64,000 bases of DNA from an uncultured Muribaculaceae bacterium. Lineage in GTDB: Bacteria; Bacteroidota; Bacteroidia; Bacteroidales; Muribaculaceae. Positions 49,821 through 58,448 of the stretch are shown here, one piece after another; position 1 is the first letter of the stretch; each line of letters opens with the position of its first letter. A model generated the notes under the pieces. That model was not told the origin of the DNA. It saw only the letters and a list, made by a program, of their open reading frames with translations, and made no database searches. Position numbers and translations under genes: made by a program. The stretch lies in contig CAJUIW010000001.1 in NCBI GenBank assembly GCA_910586895.1, positions 186,001 to 250,000 on the forward strand, read 5' to 3'.

Positions 49821-50980
49821 TTAACCAATCTATTTGTTATTTTATTTGAACGGAACAATATGGTGACTACGGCAGCCATGGCAAATGTGCACACTCCCAT
49901 AAGCAGTATCCGGATTACCGAGGGAATCCATGACTGATTAAACAGATCATAGTTTACCATAACGAAGAAGAAATGACACAGGTACACGCCAAATGTCACG
50001 GATGCCAAATATCCGATAATCTTTCCTGACGATGGATTAAGACGCTGCATCCCAACAAAAACAGGGAACGTCATCATGAATACATTTATCCCACAGAAAA
50101 GCCATATTATCTCAAGATAGGCATAATTGCCGGGATAGTATTCCTGCAGGGCAACAAAACCGAATGACGTGATGCAGTACCCTATCAGAAACATCGGTAC
50201 CAGAATAGCGGTCATCTTAGCCCGGCTCCAAGTCAACGGATACGTGCGCAGATAATATGCCAGCACCAGATACCCTATAAAACCTGACACATAGTAGACA
50301 AGGCCGAAAGCATTCCAGTCGCAGCCGCCAAGAATATCCATATTCCCATAATTGCCAAGATATCCGGCCTGAGGCGCGTACAGCTTGATATACGGAATGA
50401 ACAGCGTGGCAAACCATACATACAGGAATGTACGGATATCCTTGCGGGTGGCACTTCTGAGCCATGCTCCTATGACGGGCATTATCAGATACAGCCCTAC
50501 AAGCATATATACATACCACAGAGGCGTAGTGTCAAAATTAAAATTAAGCACCCAGCTCCATAAGCGGTATGTAAGTCCTTCCGGAGTGTACACCGACATG
50601 TCGACCGACGGATTGACCGAGCCGGCACCGGCTCCTGAAAAATACAGATAAGCCATGACCGGCAAAGCAAGTGACCAGAATATAAGAGGTGTGACCACAC
50701 GCCCTATACGCTTATGGTAAAATGTTGATAGCGAATCGGTAGGTCTGAGCGGCAAAAGCAGAACTCCGGTCATCATCACAAACAGAGGTACACTTGGCCG
50801 GAACAGGCTTCCGAAGAAAACGCCGGTCAAGAATGCTGACCGGTCAGTGTCAAACTGTGCCACGAATCCGTCACAGCAATGGGCGAATACTACCATGACA
50901 CAGGCAAGAACCCTGAGCCAGTCGACCCATCCTATACGTGTTGAGGCCGAGGCAGGAGTTCCAAGGTTGTTAGTTTTCAT
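49817..50980 (-). CDS. Acyltransferase-3 family membrane protein
   Basis: 387 residues with about ten helices. The N-terminal WVDWLRVLACVMVVFAHCCDGF includes the conserved His of the family, and FFGSLFRPSVPLFVMMTGVLLLP follows. Members transfer acetyl or succinyl groups to envelope sugars or lipids. It overlaps miaA by 11 nt and the GH20 gene by 4 nt, so the three are translated from one message. Confidence 0.85.
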   Translation of the reverse strand: MKTNNLGTPASASTRIGWVDWLRVLACVMVVFAHCCDGFVAQFDTDRSAFLTGVFFGSLFRPSVPLFVMMTGVLLLPLRPTDSLSTFYHKRIGRVVTPLIFWSLALPVMAYLYFSGAGAGSVNPSVDMSVYTPEGLTYRLWSWVLNFNFDTTPLWYVYMLVGLYLIMPVIGAWLRSATRKDIRTFLYVWFATLFIPYIKLYAPQAGYLGNYGNMDILGGCDWNAFGLVYYVSGFIGYLVLAYYLRTYPLTWSRAKMTAILVPMFLIGYCITSFGFVALQEYYPGNYAYLEIIWLFCGINVFMMTFPVFVGMQRLNPSSGKIIGYLASVTFGVYLCHFFFVMVNYDLFNQSWIPSVIRILLMGVCTFAMAAVVTILFRSNKITNRLVN

Positions 50981-51884
50981 TGTTTATTAATTTAAGGGCT
51001 TGTTGCAATATGTTTTCAGGTGGTAATAAATGAAAGTCAGTCTGGCGCCGTTTCATCCATGTAAGCTGTTTCTTGGCATACACTCTCGTATTCTTTGCCA
51101 TCCGCGAAACAGCTTCATCACGGGTCATCTTGCCGTCAAACCAAGCAAACATCTCTTTGTAGCCCACAGTATTCAAAGAGTTAAGGTGTCTGAGATGGTA
51201 CACTGACCGTGCCTCATCCTCAAGTCCTTCATCCATCATAATCCGGACACGGGAGTTTATACGGTCAAAAAGCTCCTCACGTGTGCGGTCAATAGCCAGC
51301 CCGATTATATTGAAAGGCCGCTCACGCACTATGCCTGTTCGGAGTGATGTATATGTTGTACCGGATTCTTCGATAATCTCCAAAGCATGAATCAGCCGCC
51401 GTGTATTATTGAGGTCAACCTTTTCGTAGTACTCCGGATCAAGTTGTTTCAGACGCCTACGGAGCTCTTCAATACCTCCGCTTTGGAATATCTCAAGTGT
51501 ATTTTTTCGTACTTCCTCACTTATTGTGGGCAGTTCATCAATACCTCTTGTCACGGCATCGATATACATCATCGACCCGCCGCACAGTACAGCGTAATCT
51601 GATTTCCGCCATATTGAGGGTAGCAGATTCAGTACATCGCTCTCAAAGCAGGCCGCGCTATAATAGTCGTCAAGGTCAAGCACCCCAACCATGTGATGGC
51701 GCACAGCTTCAAGCTGTTCGGCTGTAGGTGCCGCCGTACCGACAGGTATTCCCTTGTAGATCTGCCGTGAATCAGCCGATATGATTTCAGTGTTGAGTGC
51801 CAGGGCAAGATCTATAGCCAAAGAGCTCTTCCCTGACGCTGTGGGTCCGGAGATGACAATAAGAGTCTTGTCAGCCACTTTCAC
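50970..51884 (-). CDS. miaA: tRNA dimethylallyltransferase
   Basis: 304 residues. P-loop GPTASGKSS (13-21), SADSRQIYKG and TRRLIHALEI are present, with the KKQLTWMKRR C-terminal tRNA contact. It adds the dimethylallyl group to A37 of tRNAs that read U-starting codons, including the tRNA-Leu(UAA) of this window. It is first in a unit with the acyltransferase and GH20 genes, 30 nt after the pepT stop. Confidence 0.95.
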   Translation of the reverse strand: MKVADKTLIVISGPTASGKSSLAIDLALALNTEIISADSRQIYKGIPVGTAAPTAEQLEAVRHHMVGVLDLDDYYSAACFESDVLNLLPSIWRKSDYAVLCGGSMMYIDAVTRGIDELPTISEEVRKNTLEIFQSGGIEELRRRLKQLDPEYYEKVDLNNTRRLIHALEIIEESGTTYTSLRTGIVRERPFNIIGLAIDRTREELFDRINSRVRIMMDEGLEDEARSVYHLRHLNSLNTVGYKEMFAWFDGKMTRDEAVSRMAKNTRVYAKKQLTWMKRRQTDFHLLPPENILQQALKLINNEN

Positions 51885-51889
51885 ATAAA

Positions 51890-51925
51890 AAGAAAGGGAG
51901 AGAGCAGGCCCTTATCAGGCCTGCT
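51890..51925 (-). terminator. Stop-codon-spanning hairpin at the end of pepT
   Basis: AGCAGGCC (51903-51910) and GGCCTGCT (51918-51925) form an 8-bp perfect stem whose loop and 3' arm include the pepT stop. The minus-strand tail reads CTCTCTCCCTTTCTTTTTATG, an interrupted T-tract, so it may be a partial terminator before miaA. Confidence 0.45.
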
Positions 51926-53141
51926 TCTCTACCAATTTGATTATTTCCTCAATCACCTGGGTTGCCTTTTCCATTGACTGCACGGGAACAAATTCATAAC
52001 GTCCATGGAAATTCAGTCCACCGGCAAATATGTTAGGACAGGGCAAACCTTTGAACGAGAGCTGCGCTCCGTCAGTACCTCCGCGGATAGGAACTACCTT
52101 GGGGGTGACATCGGCAAGACGCATTGCTTCTTCAGCTATGTCAATGATATGCATCACAGGTTCAATCTTCTCCCGCATATTGTAGTACTGGTCCTTGATC
52201 TCAAGGGATGCCACACCGGGGAATTCATGATTGACCTTGCGCACCAGATGCTCAATCTCTTTCTTACGACGCTCAAACCGATCACGGTCATGATCACGGA
52301 TGATGTATGTAAGTGTGGTCTGTTCAACGGTGCCTTCAAAAGATATCAGATGATAGAAACCTTCGTATTCTTCGGTATGCTCAGGAGTTTCCCAACGGGG
52401 AAGCATTATTGCAAACTGATTGGCGATACGGATGGAATTTATCATCTTATGTTTGGCATAGCCCGGATGAACATTACGTCCTGCAAAAGTAACCTTAGCT
52501 ACGGCGGCATTGAAATTCTCGAACTCAAGCTCTCCGATTTCACCACCGTCCATGGTATAAGCCCAGTCGGCATTGAACTGCTCCACGTCAAATTTGTGGG
52601 CGCCAAGACCTATCTCTTCGTCAGGATTAAACGCTATGCGCACCTTACCGTGCTTGATCTCAGGATGCTTGATAAGATTGCTTACTGCTGTTATAATCTC
52701 AGCGATACCGGCTTTGTCATCAGCACCAAGGAGAGTGTTGCCGTCAGTAACAATCAGGTCCTGCCCACGATAGTTATTCAGTTCGGGGAATTCCGAAGGG
52801 CTGAGCACTATTCCTTTCTCTGAATTGAGTACAATATCGCCACCCTCATACGATTCAACGATACGAGGCGAAACGTGACGTCCGGTCAGGTCAGGCGATG
52901 TATCCAGATGTGCGATGAAACCTACTGTAGGAACATTGGTCTTATCGGTATTGGCAGGCAATGTAGCCATCAGGTAACCATTGTCATCAAGGGTTATCTC
53001 TTCAAGGCCAAGCGCCTCAAGTTCTGAGCGTAGGTGCTGCGCGAATATCATCTGCCCCGGTGTTGAGGGAGTCAGATTTGTAAGTTCGTCACTCTGAGTG
53101 TCAAACTTTACATACTGCAGAAAGCGGTCTATTACAGTCAT
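51915..53141 (-). CDS. pepT: Peptidase T (tripeptide aminopeptidase)
   Basis: 408 residues, M20 family. Metal ligands are visible in GFIAHLDTSPD, LLGADDKAG, NPDEEIG and the late HGRYEF region. It cleaves N-terminal residues from tripeptides in the cytosol, which fits the POT peptide transporter upstream in the window. It lies 31 nt after tyrS and ends in a hairpin. Confidence 0.95.
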   Translation of the reverse strand: MTVIDRFLQYVKFDTQSDELTNLTPSTPGQMIFAQHLRSELEALGLEEITLDDNGYLMATLPANTDKTNVPTVGFIAHLDTSPDLTGRHVSPRIVESYEGGDIVLNSEKGIVLSPSEFPELNNYRGQDLIVTDGNTLLGADDKAGIAEIITAVSNLIKHPEIKHGKVRIAFNPDEEIGLGAHKFDVEQFNADWAYTMDGGEIGELEFENFNAAVAKVTFAGRNVHPGYAKHKMINSIRIANQFAIMLPRWETPEHTEEYEGFYHLISFEGTVEQTTLTYIIRDHDRDRFERRKKEIEHLVRKVNHEFPGVASLEIKDQYYNMREKIEPVMHIIDIAEEAMRLADVTPKVVPIRGGTDGAQLSFKGLPCPNIFAGGLNFHGRYEFVPVQSMEKATQVIEEIIKLVEKQA

Positions 53142-53172
53142 GGTATCTATCTAATGATTCTTTTATTTCTAA

Positions 53173-54465
53173 TTATTTTACGGTAAGCAGGTAGTAGTTC
53201 TTTTTACCACGCTGCACAAGGATATACCGGTCATTGAGCAGCATATCAGTTGACACGGGCGCATAAGCATCTGTAATCTTCTCCTTGTTGATGCTTACAC
53301 CACCACCTTGCACCATCTTTCGGAGTTCACCCTTCGAGGGGAAGACAGCAGCCTTGTCTGTGAGCAGATCTGCAATCTTGACACCGGCTTCTATATCAGC
53401 ACGCTCCACTTCAAAGCGTGGAACACCTTCCATTACGGCAAGCAGGGTGGCTTCATCAATCTTACGCAGAATATCGCCGGCCTTGTTGCTGAACAGAATC
53501 TGCGAAGCTTCAACCGCAGCTTCGTAATCCTCACGTGAATGCACCATCACAGTGAGCTCCTCAGCCAGACGCTTCTGCAGAGGACGCTGTCCGGGATCGG
53601 CAGCCTGACTGGCCACGAGCGCCTCTACCTCTTCGCGTGTGAGCTCGGTAAAAATTTTGATATATTTCTCAGCATCAGCATCGCTGACATTGAGCCAGAA
53701 CTGATAGAACTTGTAGGGTGAGGTGTAGCGGGCATCGAGCCATACATTGCCACTCTCGGTCTTTCCAAACTTGCCGCCATCGGCCTTGGTTATCAGAGGA
53801 CATGTCAGAGCATAGGCCTCACCGCCAAGTGTACGACGGATGAGTTCGGTACCGGTGGTGATGTTACCCCACTGGTCAGATCCACCGAGCTGAAGCTTAC
53901 AATTCTTTTCTCTGTAAAGATTCAGGAAGTCATATCCCTGGACAAGCTGATAGGAGAACTCCGTAAACGACATGCCCTGCTGGCTTTCACCTGACAGGCG
54001 CTTCTTAACAGAATCCTTGGCCATCATGTAATTGACTGTAATGTGCTTACCTACATCGCGGATAAAGTCAAGAAATGAGAAGTTCTTCATCCAGTCGTAG
54101 TTATTGACCATCTCAGCCGCATTAGGAGCATCGCTATCAAAGTCAAGGAATTTTGAAAGCTGTTTCTTTATAGCCTCCTGATTGTGGCGCAAAGTTTCTT
54201 CATCAAGGAGCTTGCGTTCCTGGCTTTTCATCGAAGGGTCGCCAATCATACCTGTAGCTCCTCCTACCAGTGCGATAGGCTTATGGCCTGAACGCTGGAA
54301 GTGCTTTAATATCATGACACCTACCAGGTGACCAATATGCAGACTGTCAGCCGTAGGGTCAATACCAAGATATGCTGTGGTCATCTCTTTCTTCAGCTGT
54401 TCATCTGTACCGGGCATCATCTGGTGGATCATGCCGCGCCATTTCAGTTCTTCTATGAAGTCCAT
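53173..54465 (-). CDS. tyrS: Tyrosyl-tRNA synthetase
   Basis: 430 residues from the ATG at 54465. A longer frame from 54507 is rejected because the promoter box (54505-54512) lies on it and because family members begin at MDFIEEL. HIGH motif at residues 43-46, KFGKT as the KMSKS-type loop, and an S4 RNA-binding domain at the C-terminus (about 365-430). It charges tRNA-Tyr. Confidence 0.95.
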   Translation of the reverse strand: MDFIEELKWRGMIHQMMPGTDEQLKKEMTTAYLGIDPTADSLHIGHLVGVMILKHFQRSGHKPIALVGGATGMIGDPSMKSQERKLLDEETLRHNQEAIKKQLSKFLDFDSDAPNAAEMVNNYDWMKNFSFLDFIRDVGKHITVNYMMAKDSVKKRLSGESQQGMSFTEFSYQLVQGYDFLNLYREKNCKLQLGGSDQWGNITTGTELIRRTLGGEAYALTCPLITKADGGKFGKTESGNVWLDARYTSPYKFYQFWLNVSDADAEKYIKIFTELTREEVEALVASQAADPGQRPLQKRLAEELTVMVHSREDYEAAVEASQILFSNKAGDILRKIDEATLLAVMEGVPRFEVERADIEAGVKIADLLTDKAAVFPSKGELRKMVQGGGVSINKEKITDAYAPVSTDMLLNDRYILVQRGKKNYYLLTVK

Positions 54466-54504
54466 TGCTATATTTTTATCTTTACTATTTATATATTTGA
54501 GTTG

Positions 54505-54536
54505 CAAATTTACTACAATTCACGCCGATAAGCAAA
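54505..54536 (-). promoter_or_regulatory. Promoter of tyrS
   Basis: Minus strand TTTG (54533-54536), 20 nt, TAAATTTG (54505-54512). It places the transcript start downstream of the longer candidate ATG and so fixes the tyrS start. Confidence 0.75.
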
Positions 54537-54651
54537 ACTTTATGCGTGAAGTCATCTTGACTTTTTGAATTTATTGATATATTTAAGAAATATCATCTTT
54601 AATACCAACAGACTCTCACTTGCACAACTGCAGTAATATATAAGGGACAGG

Positions 54652-54694
54652 CAAGGGGCTGCGACCACGGATTTCCCGGCGGTGCAGCCCCTTG
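54652..54694 (-). terminator. Hairpin downstream of the YD-repeat gene
   Basis: AAGGGGCTGC (54653-54662) pairs with GCAGCCCCTT (54684-54693) around a 21-nt loop. It lies 20 nt past the gene at 54715 and has no T-tract, so it is either an end point or an RNA-stabilising hairpin. Confidence 0.45.
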
Positions 54695-54714
54695 TATGAA
54701 ATGGTACAGGAGGA

Positions 54715-56007
54715 TTATTTTACCATCACCTTCTTTACGTCAGAACCCTGGCGACGGATATAGATACCCGATGTAGGATTCTCAACGCGCATGCCCTGAA
54801 GATTGAAGTATTCAACGGGGGCGTTATCATCGGCAATAATGCTTTCTACCGAACTGTATTCTGCATAATCGCTATAAACATTGCGGCAAGTGGGTAGCGT
54901 CTCATTATCCCTACGGCTCTCAATGGTGGCTTCAAGGGGATAGCCATAGGTTGGATCGTAGGTGACCTCGGCATGGCTTGACGACTGTGATTTCTCACCA
55001 TTGATGAAGTTGTTGACGCCATAATTAATCAAGATCCCGTATGCGTCATAATAATAGAATTCGGAGGTGGCGTGACGGTTGCCCGAAACAAGTTGTCCAC
55101 CGGACAGTTCATATTTGGTTTCCGATCTGGAATAACTGCCGTAAGAGTCAATAACGTTATGGGATGCTGTGTAGAACGTCTGACCATCAACACTCGACAT
55201 CATCCTCACACTGACTCTACCGTTGTCGTCGAGATAATCGGCATAGACAAATACGTCAAACCCTTCACCATTGAAATTGCGGATGATGGCTGATTCCACC
55301 CGATTTGACCCCATGAAGTAATCTTCCAGGTCCATGTCGTTTGTGTTGTTGATGATAATCTGTCCGTCGCTGTCTTTCCACACGATATCACTGAGCTGGA
55401 ACGCAATCTCCTCCGAGCCTTCAGTAATATTATAGTGAACAATACTGGTAGCTTTGCCATCGATATATTCGATTATCGTATAGCCATTGAGATCCATCCG
55501 GTTGGTTTGAGGGTTGTATGAAAAGTCATCAACTCTGGTGATGTTGTCCATGTAATCGCGGGTAATCTCGAGTGAGTATGAGGACGGGGGACCGTCATTT
55601 CTAAAGGATGTCTCGCCTATCAGCCGGTTGGTTTTTGGATCATAATTATATTTGATGCTGTATGCTGAGTCTCCATTGTCGCCTTCCTTTTGTATAAGGT
55701 TCCCATTATCATCGTATACGTATTTGACCGATTCCGTTCCTGTTTTCTCAGAGAGCTTCCGACCTTTTTCATCGTAGGTCAATTTGGTCTCGGAGGTAAG
55801 CAACCACTCATCCTCGCTCTGGTGATAGGTAGTTATGGTACCAGGGAGCCAATTGGTGTTAGCCTCACGCTGTTCTTTGGCGACCTTTGCAAGATGCTGA
55901 CGCGCATTAAGAGGCTTGCCAGAGGTATTTGAAAGGCTCATAGCCTGAACGGAGATTGTACATACCGCTGCTGCACATAAAAGAAATACATGTTTTATCA
56001 TAGACAC
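54715..56007 (-). CDS. Secreted YD-repeat protein with C-terminal sorting-like tail
   Basis: 430 residues with a signal peptide (to about residue 22, VQA). Residues about 70-150 carry YD/RHS-like repeats (LTYDEKGRKLSEK, YVYDDNGNLIQKE, YNYDPKTNRLIGE), and similar but decayed units follow. The last 35 residues (EYFNLQGMRVENPTSGIYI, then a basic end VKKVMVK) match the C-terminal tail found on many secreted Bacteroidetes proteins, reminiscent of type IX sorting signals. Function unknown; likely surface exposed. A TAACTTTG box at 56028-56035 fits the start. Confidence 0.75.
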   Translation of the reverse strand: MSMIKHVFLLCAAAVCTISVQAMSLSNTSGKPLNARQHLAKVAKEQREANTNWLPGTITTYHQSEDEWLLTSETKLTYDEKGRKLSEKTGTESVKYVYDDNGNLIQKEGDNGDSAYSIKYNYDPKTNRLIGETSFRNDGPPSSYSLEITRDYMDNITRVDDFSYNPQTNRMDLNGYTIIEYIDGKATSIVHYNITEGSEEIAFQLSDIVWKDSDGQIIINNTNDMDLEDYFMGSNRVESAIIRNFNGEGFDVFVYADYLDDNGRVSVRMMSSVDGQTFYTASHNVIDSYGSYSRSETKYELSGGQLVSGNRHATSEFYYYDAYGILINYGVNNFINGEKSQSSSHAEVTYDPTYGYPLEATIESRRDNETLPTCRNVYSDYAEYSSVESIIADDNAPVEYFNLQGMRVENPTSGIYIRRQGSDVKKVMVK

Positions 56008-56152
56008 TATTTTTTTTAATTATTTTTCAAAGTTAATCAAAGCCGAGCTAAATAAAAAAAAATGAAAAATAGTTAATGAGGAAATCTGGGGATTAATTGA
56101 TGTTTATTTAATACCTAAGTTAATATCCGTTGTATAAAAGTTTGTTAACCAA

Positions 56153-56184
56153 TTTGCACGTTGCGGGTATATACATTATATTTG
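56153..56184 (+). promoter_or_regulatory. Promoter of the small acidic gene and agmatine operon
   Basis: TTTG (56153-56156), 20 nt, TATATTTG (56177-56184), a perfect consensus. It sets the start of the small gene at 56218 and excludes the upstream start at 56161. Confidence 0.8.
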
Positions 56185-56217
56185 ACAACTGATTTAAATG
56201 CCAATTATTTTGGAACG

Positions 56218-56457
56218 ATGAATGACATAACCGCCATTTTTCAACACTACGTCGAAACATGCAGAAGTATTGATATTGCCGAATCTGAATTTATGAAAGC
56301 CATCCATGAGGACTCCGAACTCCGGACAGCATACCGTGAATGGTGCCATGAATATGGCAGCACCGAACGAGAGGGATTTTCCGATTGGTGCGAGGAATAT
56401 CTTGATACGCAGAACGATGTATGGAATAATTTGAACGATTTTGATGAACAATACTGA
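56218..56457 (+). CDS. Small acidic conserved protein, coupled to aguA
   Basis: 79 residues from the ATG at 56218. It is strongly acidic and helical, with two Cys in WCHEYGS and WCEEYLDT, and no known fold. It is first in a three-gene unit: its stop (56455-56457) overlaps the aguA start (56444) by 14 nt, and aguA overlaps aguB, so all three are probably translated from one message. I recall a similar small gene beside agmatine deiminase in other Bacteroidales but cannot name it. A regulatory or stabilising role for the agmatine enzymes is a guess. Confidence 0.7.
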   Translation: MNDITAIFQHYVETCRSIDIAESEFMKAIHEDSELRTAYREWCHEYGSTEREGFSDWCEEYLDTQNDVWNNLNDFDEQY

Positions 56458-57487
56458 CCCCACTTACTATCTGCCGGCCGAATGGGAGGAGGACACAACC
56501 ATACTTATGGCATGGCCCCACGAAGAAACTGACTGGTGCGACATGCTTCCTGAGGTCCGGAAATGCTATACAAAGATTATAGAGGCCATAACAGCAACCG
56601 GGCGCCGTGTGATTCTGATAGGGCCTGAATTATCGGAAACGCCTGAATGCCTCAGCCACATACCGCAGAATCTGCTGATTCCGTTCCGCGTGGACACAAA
56701 CGACACCTGGACACGTGACTACGGCCCCCTGACGCTACTTTCAAAGCACGGCAACGCTGTGGCTGCTGACTTCCGCTTCAATGGCTGGGGGCTGAAATTC
56801 GCCTCTAACATGGACAATCAGGTCAACAATGCCCTGAAAAAATCGGGGATTCTTCGCTGCGAGCTGCTGAACCGACAGAACTTCGTGCTTGAAGGTGGCG
56901 GTATTGAGAGTGACGGCAACGGGACATTGATGACCACATCGTATTGCCAGCTCTCCCCTAACCGCAATCCGCAGTACACACGTCAGCAGATACAGTCACG
57001 TCTGTGCCGCTACCTTGGAGGCTCACGCGTTCTGTGGGTTGACCATGGATACCTTGCCGGCGATGATACTGACAGCCATATCGACACCCTCGCACGCTTC
57101 GCGCCCAACAACACCATTGTGTTCACCGGATGCTCCGACCCGACTGACGAGCACTATGCCGAGCTGAATGCCATGAAAAAGGAACTATCGGAAATGCGGA
57201 CACCCGCCGGACTCCCCTACAATCTGATTGAGCTTCCCCTGCCCGACGCCATTTTTGATGAAGATGGCAACAGACTGCCGGCCACATACGCCAACTTCCT
57301 GGTGACACCCGATGCTCTCTTCATGCCTGTCTACAACCAGCCCGCGAAAGACAAGCTTGCCGAACAGATACTGAATGTAGCATTCAGCCAACCCATTTAT
57401 AAGATTGACTGCACGGCGCTCATACGTCAGCACGGTTCGCTCCACTGCGCCACTATGCAGATTCCAAATTCGATACTTTGCTTATGA
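56444..57487 (+). CDS. aguA: Agmatine deiminase
   Basis: 347 residues from the ATG at 56444; a TTG three bases earlier is possible. Family motifs are LPAEWEEDTTILMAWPH, WTRDYGP, VLEGGGIE, DHGYLAGDDTDSHIDTLARF and the C-terminal catalytic Cys335 in HGSLHC. It converts agmatine to N-carbamoylputrescine with release of ammonia. It is coupled to the small gene upstream and to aguB downstream (4-nt ATGA overlap). Confidence 0.95.
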   Translation: MNNTDPTYYLPAEWEEDTTILMAWPHEETDWCDMLPEVRKCYTKIIEAITATGRRVILIGPELSETPECLSHIPQNLLIPFRVDTNDTWTRDYGPLTLLSKHGNAVAADFRFNGWGLKFASNMDNQVNNALKKSGILRCELLNRQNFVLEGGGIESDGNGTLMTTSYCQLSPNRNPQYTRQQIQSRLCRYLGGSRVLWVDHGYLAGDDTDSHIDTLARFAPNNTIVFTGCSDPTDEHYAELNAMKKELSEMRTPAGLPYNLIELPLPDAIFDEDGNRLPATYANFLVTPDALFMPVYNQPAKDKLAEQILNVAFSQPIYKIDCTALIRQHGSLHCATMQIPNSILCL

Positions 57488-58368
57488 AACAGATAAAAAT
57501 TGCAACAATACAGCTTTCAAAAACCGCCGACATCGACCTTAACCGCTCACGCCTTGAAGCTGAGATCCGTAAAGCCGCGTCAATGGGGGCTCAACTAATT
57601 GTCAATCAGGAACTGCACGATTCATTATACTTCTGCCAGACAGAGAATACGGACAAGTGCAACCTTGCGGTAGCCATTCCGTCAGAGGCCACGGACCTTT
57701 ACAGCCGCCTGGCCAAAGAGCTGAATCTTGTCATCGTATGCTCTCTGTTTGAAAAGCGTGCGCCGGGGCTTTATCATAACACCGCTGTTGTGTTTGATAC
57801 GGACGGCTCCATAGCAGGAAAGTACAGAAAGATGCATATTCCTGACGACCCGGCTTATTATGAGAAATTCTACTTCACCCCTGGCGATCTTGGCTTTGAA
57901 CCGGTTGACACTTCACTTGGACGCATTGGCGTACTCGTATGTTGGGACCAGTGGTATCCTGAGGCAGCCCGGTTGATGGCCCTCCGGGGAGCTGAAATGC
58001 TTGTATATCCCACAGCCATCGGCTGGGAATCGACAGATACCGAAGCTGAAAAGAATCGCCAGCGTGATGCATGGATCACCATACAGCGGGCACATGCCGT
58101 GGCCAACGGCATTCCGGTAATCAGCGTAAACCGCACCGGTCATGAACCGGATGAATCAGGTATGACAAACGGCATCCAGTTCTGGGGCAGCAGCTTCATT
58201 GCCGGCCCGCAAGGAGAACTGCTTTACCAGGCTCCTGTCGACAAAGAGGAAACAGCGGTGACCTCTGTCGATATGAAGCGTAGCGAGGAAGTACGCCGTT
58301 GGTGGCCGTTCCTTCGCGACAGACGCATTGATGCCTATCATGGGCTGACAAAACGTTTTCTTGACTAA
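57484..58368 (+). CDS. aguB: N-carbamoylputrescine amidase
   Basis: 294 residues from the ATG at 57484, which gives the ATGA overlap with aguA; the frame also opens two codons earlier. The nitrilase-fold catalytic triad is visible: Glu43 (NQELHD), Lys116 (YRKMHIPDD) and Cys153 (VCWDQWYPEAARL). It hydrolyses N-carbamoylputrescine to putrescine, CO2 and ammonia, completing the agmatine pathway. Confidence 0.94.
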   Translation: MKQIKIATIQLSKTADIDLNRSRLEAEIRKAASMGAQLIVNQELHDSLYFCQTENTDKCNLAVAIPSEATDLYSRLAKELNLVIVCSLFEKRAPGLYHNTAVVFDTDGSIAGKYRKMHIPDDPAYYEKFYFTPGDLGFEPVDTSLGRIGVLVCWDQWYPEAARLMALRGAEMLVYPTAIGWESTDTEAEKNRQRDAWITIQRAHAVANGIPVISVNRTGHEPDESGMTNGIQFWGSSFIAGPQGELLYQAPVDKEETAVTSVDMKRSEEVRRWWPFLRDRRIDAYHGLTKRFLD

Positions 58369-58388
58369 ACTCCACTATTAGAAAATAC

Positions 58389-58420
58389 GAGTGGCTGACC
58401 CCGATGGATCAGCCACTTAT
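58389..58420. terminator. Terminator between the convergent aguB and lysA genes
   Basis: AGTGGCTGA (58390-58398) pairs with TCAGCCACT (58409-58417) with loop CCCCGATGGA. T- and A-rich flanks are short, so it could serve both directions. Confidence 0.6.
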
Positions 58421-58448
58421 TATATAGCGACGATTGGAAATCGTTGAA

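Noticed and set aside
54466..54507. Longer N-terminus for tyrS from 54507
   Set aside because: The promoter -7 box overlaps the start and family proteins begin at the Met at 54465.
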